NCBI GenBank assembly: GCA_012103475.1
Contig: WLWS01000003.1
Location: forward strand, 525,565 to 589,564
Direction: 5' to 3'
Length of the DNA stretch: 64,000 nucleotides
DNA from: Gammaproteobacteria bacterium
Lineage (GTDB): Bacteria > Pseudomonadota > Gammaproteobacteria > Eutrophobiales > Eutrophobiaceae
This document shows positions 63,355 to 64,000 of this stretch, one piece after another. The notes below the pieces were generated by a model. It did not search any database. It had not been told where the DNA came from and saw only the letters and a list, made by a program, of their open reading frames with translations. A program made the translations under genes and the position numbers. The first letter of the stretch is position 1. Every line of letters starts with the position of its first letter.

Positions 63355-63582
63355 GTGGGAATATCTGCAGTGGGTTTTACACCATAGCAGACGGATCAGC
63401 GGGCCGACAATAGGGCTTTTTGGCAGAATCGCGAATTCTGGCCTGATCACAAGGCGGTATGGGGCCAGATTGCCGTTTAAATTCGCCAGAAATCGTTTAA
63501 ATTTTTTTCAGCGGTACGGTAGGGGCTTGGATCGGACACAGGGCAACTGGTGCCCGAATTGGGGTAGATCGATATTTGGGGC

Positions 63583-64000
63583 TTATGGCGCGATATTCAG
63601 GTGATCGCCGAGGATGGCCAGAATTTCCAATTCGTCGGCTTTTGAGATCCCCAGGAAGGGTCGCTCGGGTATGTTTCGGTCATCATCACCAAACTGATGC
63701 GTGGCAGCCTTGATGTCGTCAGTGCCAAATTCCAGAGATTGATTGCCTGCCTGATAGCGCAGGCCGCCTCGGAGAAATCCGTCCAGTACCAGGACAAGAT
63801 CGGCGTTCCGTTTTTTCCGCTTCTGATAACCTGGGAGAGTGGGGCCCACGCGTTACCTTCTGGATCCACTTGATCGCTGAAGCGCTGATCATGTGACTCC
63901 AACAAGTACTCGCCGATCTCCTTCATGGCCGGTGACATGTCTCGGCCCAGGCGCTCGAGCTTCTCCATTGCAGCGACAATTTCTCTGTCCTGGAATTTTA
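63583..64000 (-). pseudogene. Phage virion morphogenesis protein (Mu G-like), frameshifted and cut by the window edge
   Basis: The frame at the window edge (REIVAAMEKLERLGRDMSPAMKEIGEYLLES to NAWAPLS, still open at 63998) breaks off after about 45 conserved residues, and the family resemblance continues in another frame (GYQKRKKRNADLVLVLDGFLRGGLRYQAG... RPFLGISKADELEILAILGDHL) down to 63583. One extra C in the CCC run at about 63833-63835 would join them (LSPGYQKRKK), so one base is missing: mutation or sequencing error. The start of the gene lies beyond 64000. Confidence 0.8.

Larger units (their letters stand above)
44050..64000 (-). mobile_element. Mu-like transposable prophage, right (late) part; continues past the window
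   Basis: Reading the minus strand from 64000 downward gives the Mu late order: G (gp31), I protease (gp32), T head (gp34), gp35, gp36, gp37, gp38, sheath L, tube M, gp41 with frameshift, tape measure, gp43, gp44, gp45, gp46, gp47, gp48, fibres, then a DNA methylase where Mu has mom. The early region (repressor, transposase A/B, lysis, portal) lies beyond 64000. The right end is put near 44050, where 5'-TG (plus strand) begins a repeat-rich gene-free stretch; this border is inferred. The element appears damaged in at least three morphogenesis genes. Confidence 0.87.

Overview
The window is a piece of a proteobacterial chromosome, most likely gammaproteobacterial. Evidence is the block rpsT / murJ-ribF-ileS-lspA-ispH, the ampD-ampE pair, lpxH, a PilE/PilY1/PilX/PilW/PilV/FimT minor-pilin operon, and the coding style of a moderate-GC marine or soil bacterium. 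I cannot name genus or order. The C1 genes mtdA and fchA point to a methylotrophic or C1-oxidising lifestyle.

Region 1 (1-11.4 kb) is housekeeping: the obgE tail, proB, htpX, rpsT, then an isoprenoid/lipoprotein/flavin/murein operon, followed by small envelope or unknown proteins. Region 2 (11.5-20.1 kb, minus strand) is the type IV pilus tip/minor pilin operon with an unusually large PilY1. After tRNA-Thr comes a metabolic and envelope block (20.4-43.2 kb). It holds a frameshifted PQQ dehydrogenase, an SdiA-regulated-like protein, and a compact three-gene cluster (metallophosphatase fused to a kinase-like domain; PycTM-like membrane protein; CotH-like kinase) next to a TonB-dependent receptor. 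It continues with two tandem paralogues of unknown family, a Sel1-SPOR protein, mtdA and fchA, nadC, egtB-egtC, ampD-ampE, lpxH, ppiB and cysS.

Region 3 (43.2-44.04 kb) is a tRNA cluster Pro-Arg-His-Lys. The tRNA-Arg(TCT) is split in its anticodon loop by a group I intron of about 228 nt.

Region 4 (about 44.05 kb to the window end) is the right-hand (late) part of a Mu-like transposable prophage lying on the minus strand. Read in transcription order it runs from G and I through the head, sheath, tube, tape measure and baseplate genes to the fibre genes and a D12 DNA adenine methylase, and ends in direct repeats that look like transposase-binding sites. Its early genes (repressor, transposase, lysis, portal) lie beyond the window. 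It carries accessory cargo: an initiator-like tRNA-Met gene, a beta-helix protein with eleven 14-residue repeats, a plus-strand moron gene and several tiny ORFs. It also shows decay: a frameshifted G gene, a head gene that looks like a decoration-protein/major-head fusion, and an in-frame amber codon in the sheath gene. It is therefore probably defective, unless the frameshifts are sequencing errors.

The best candidates for something new are the phosphatase-kinase/PycTM/CotH cluster at 24-27.8 kb, the tRNA-Arg group I intron, and the phage initiator-like tRNA.
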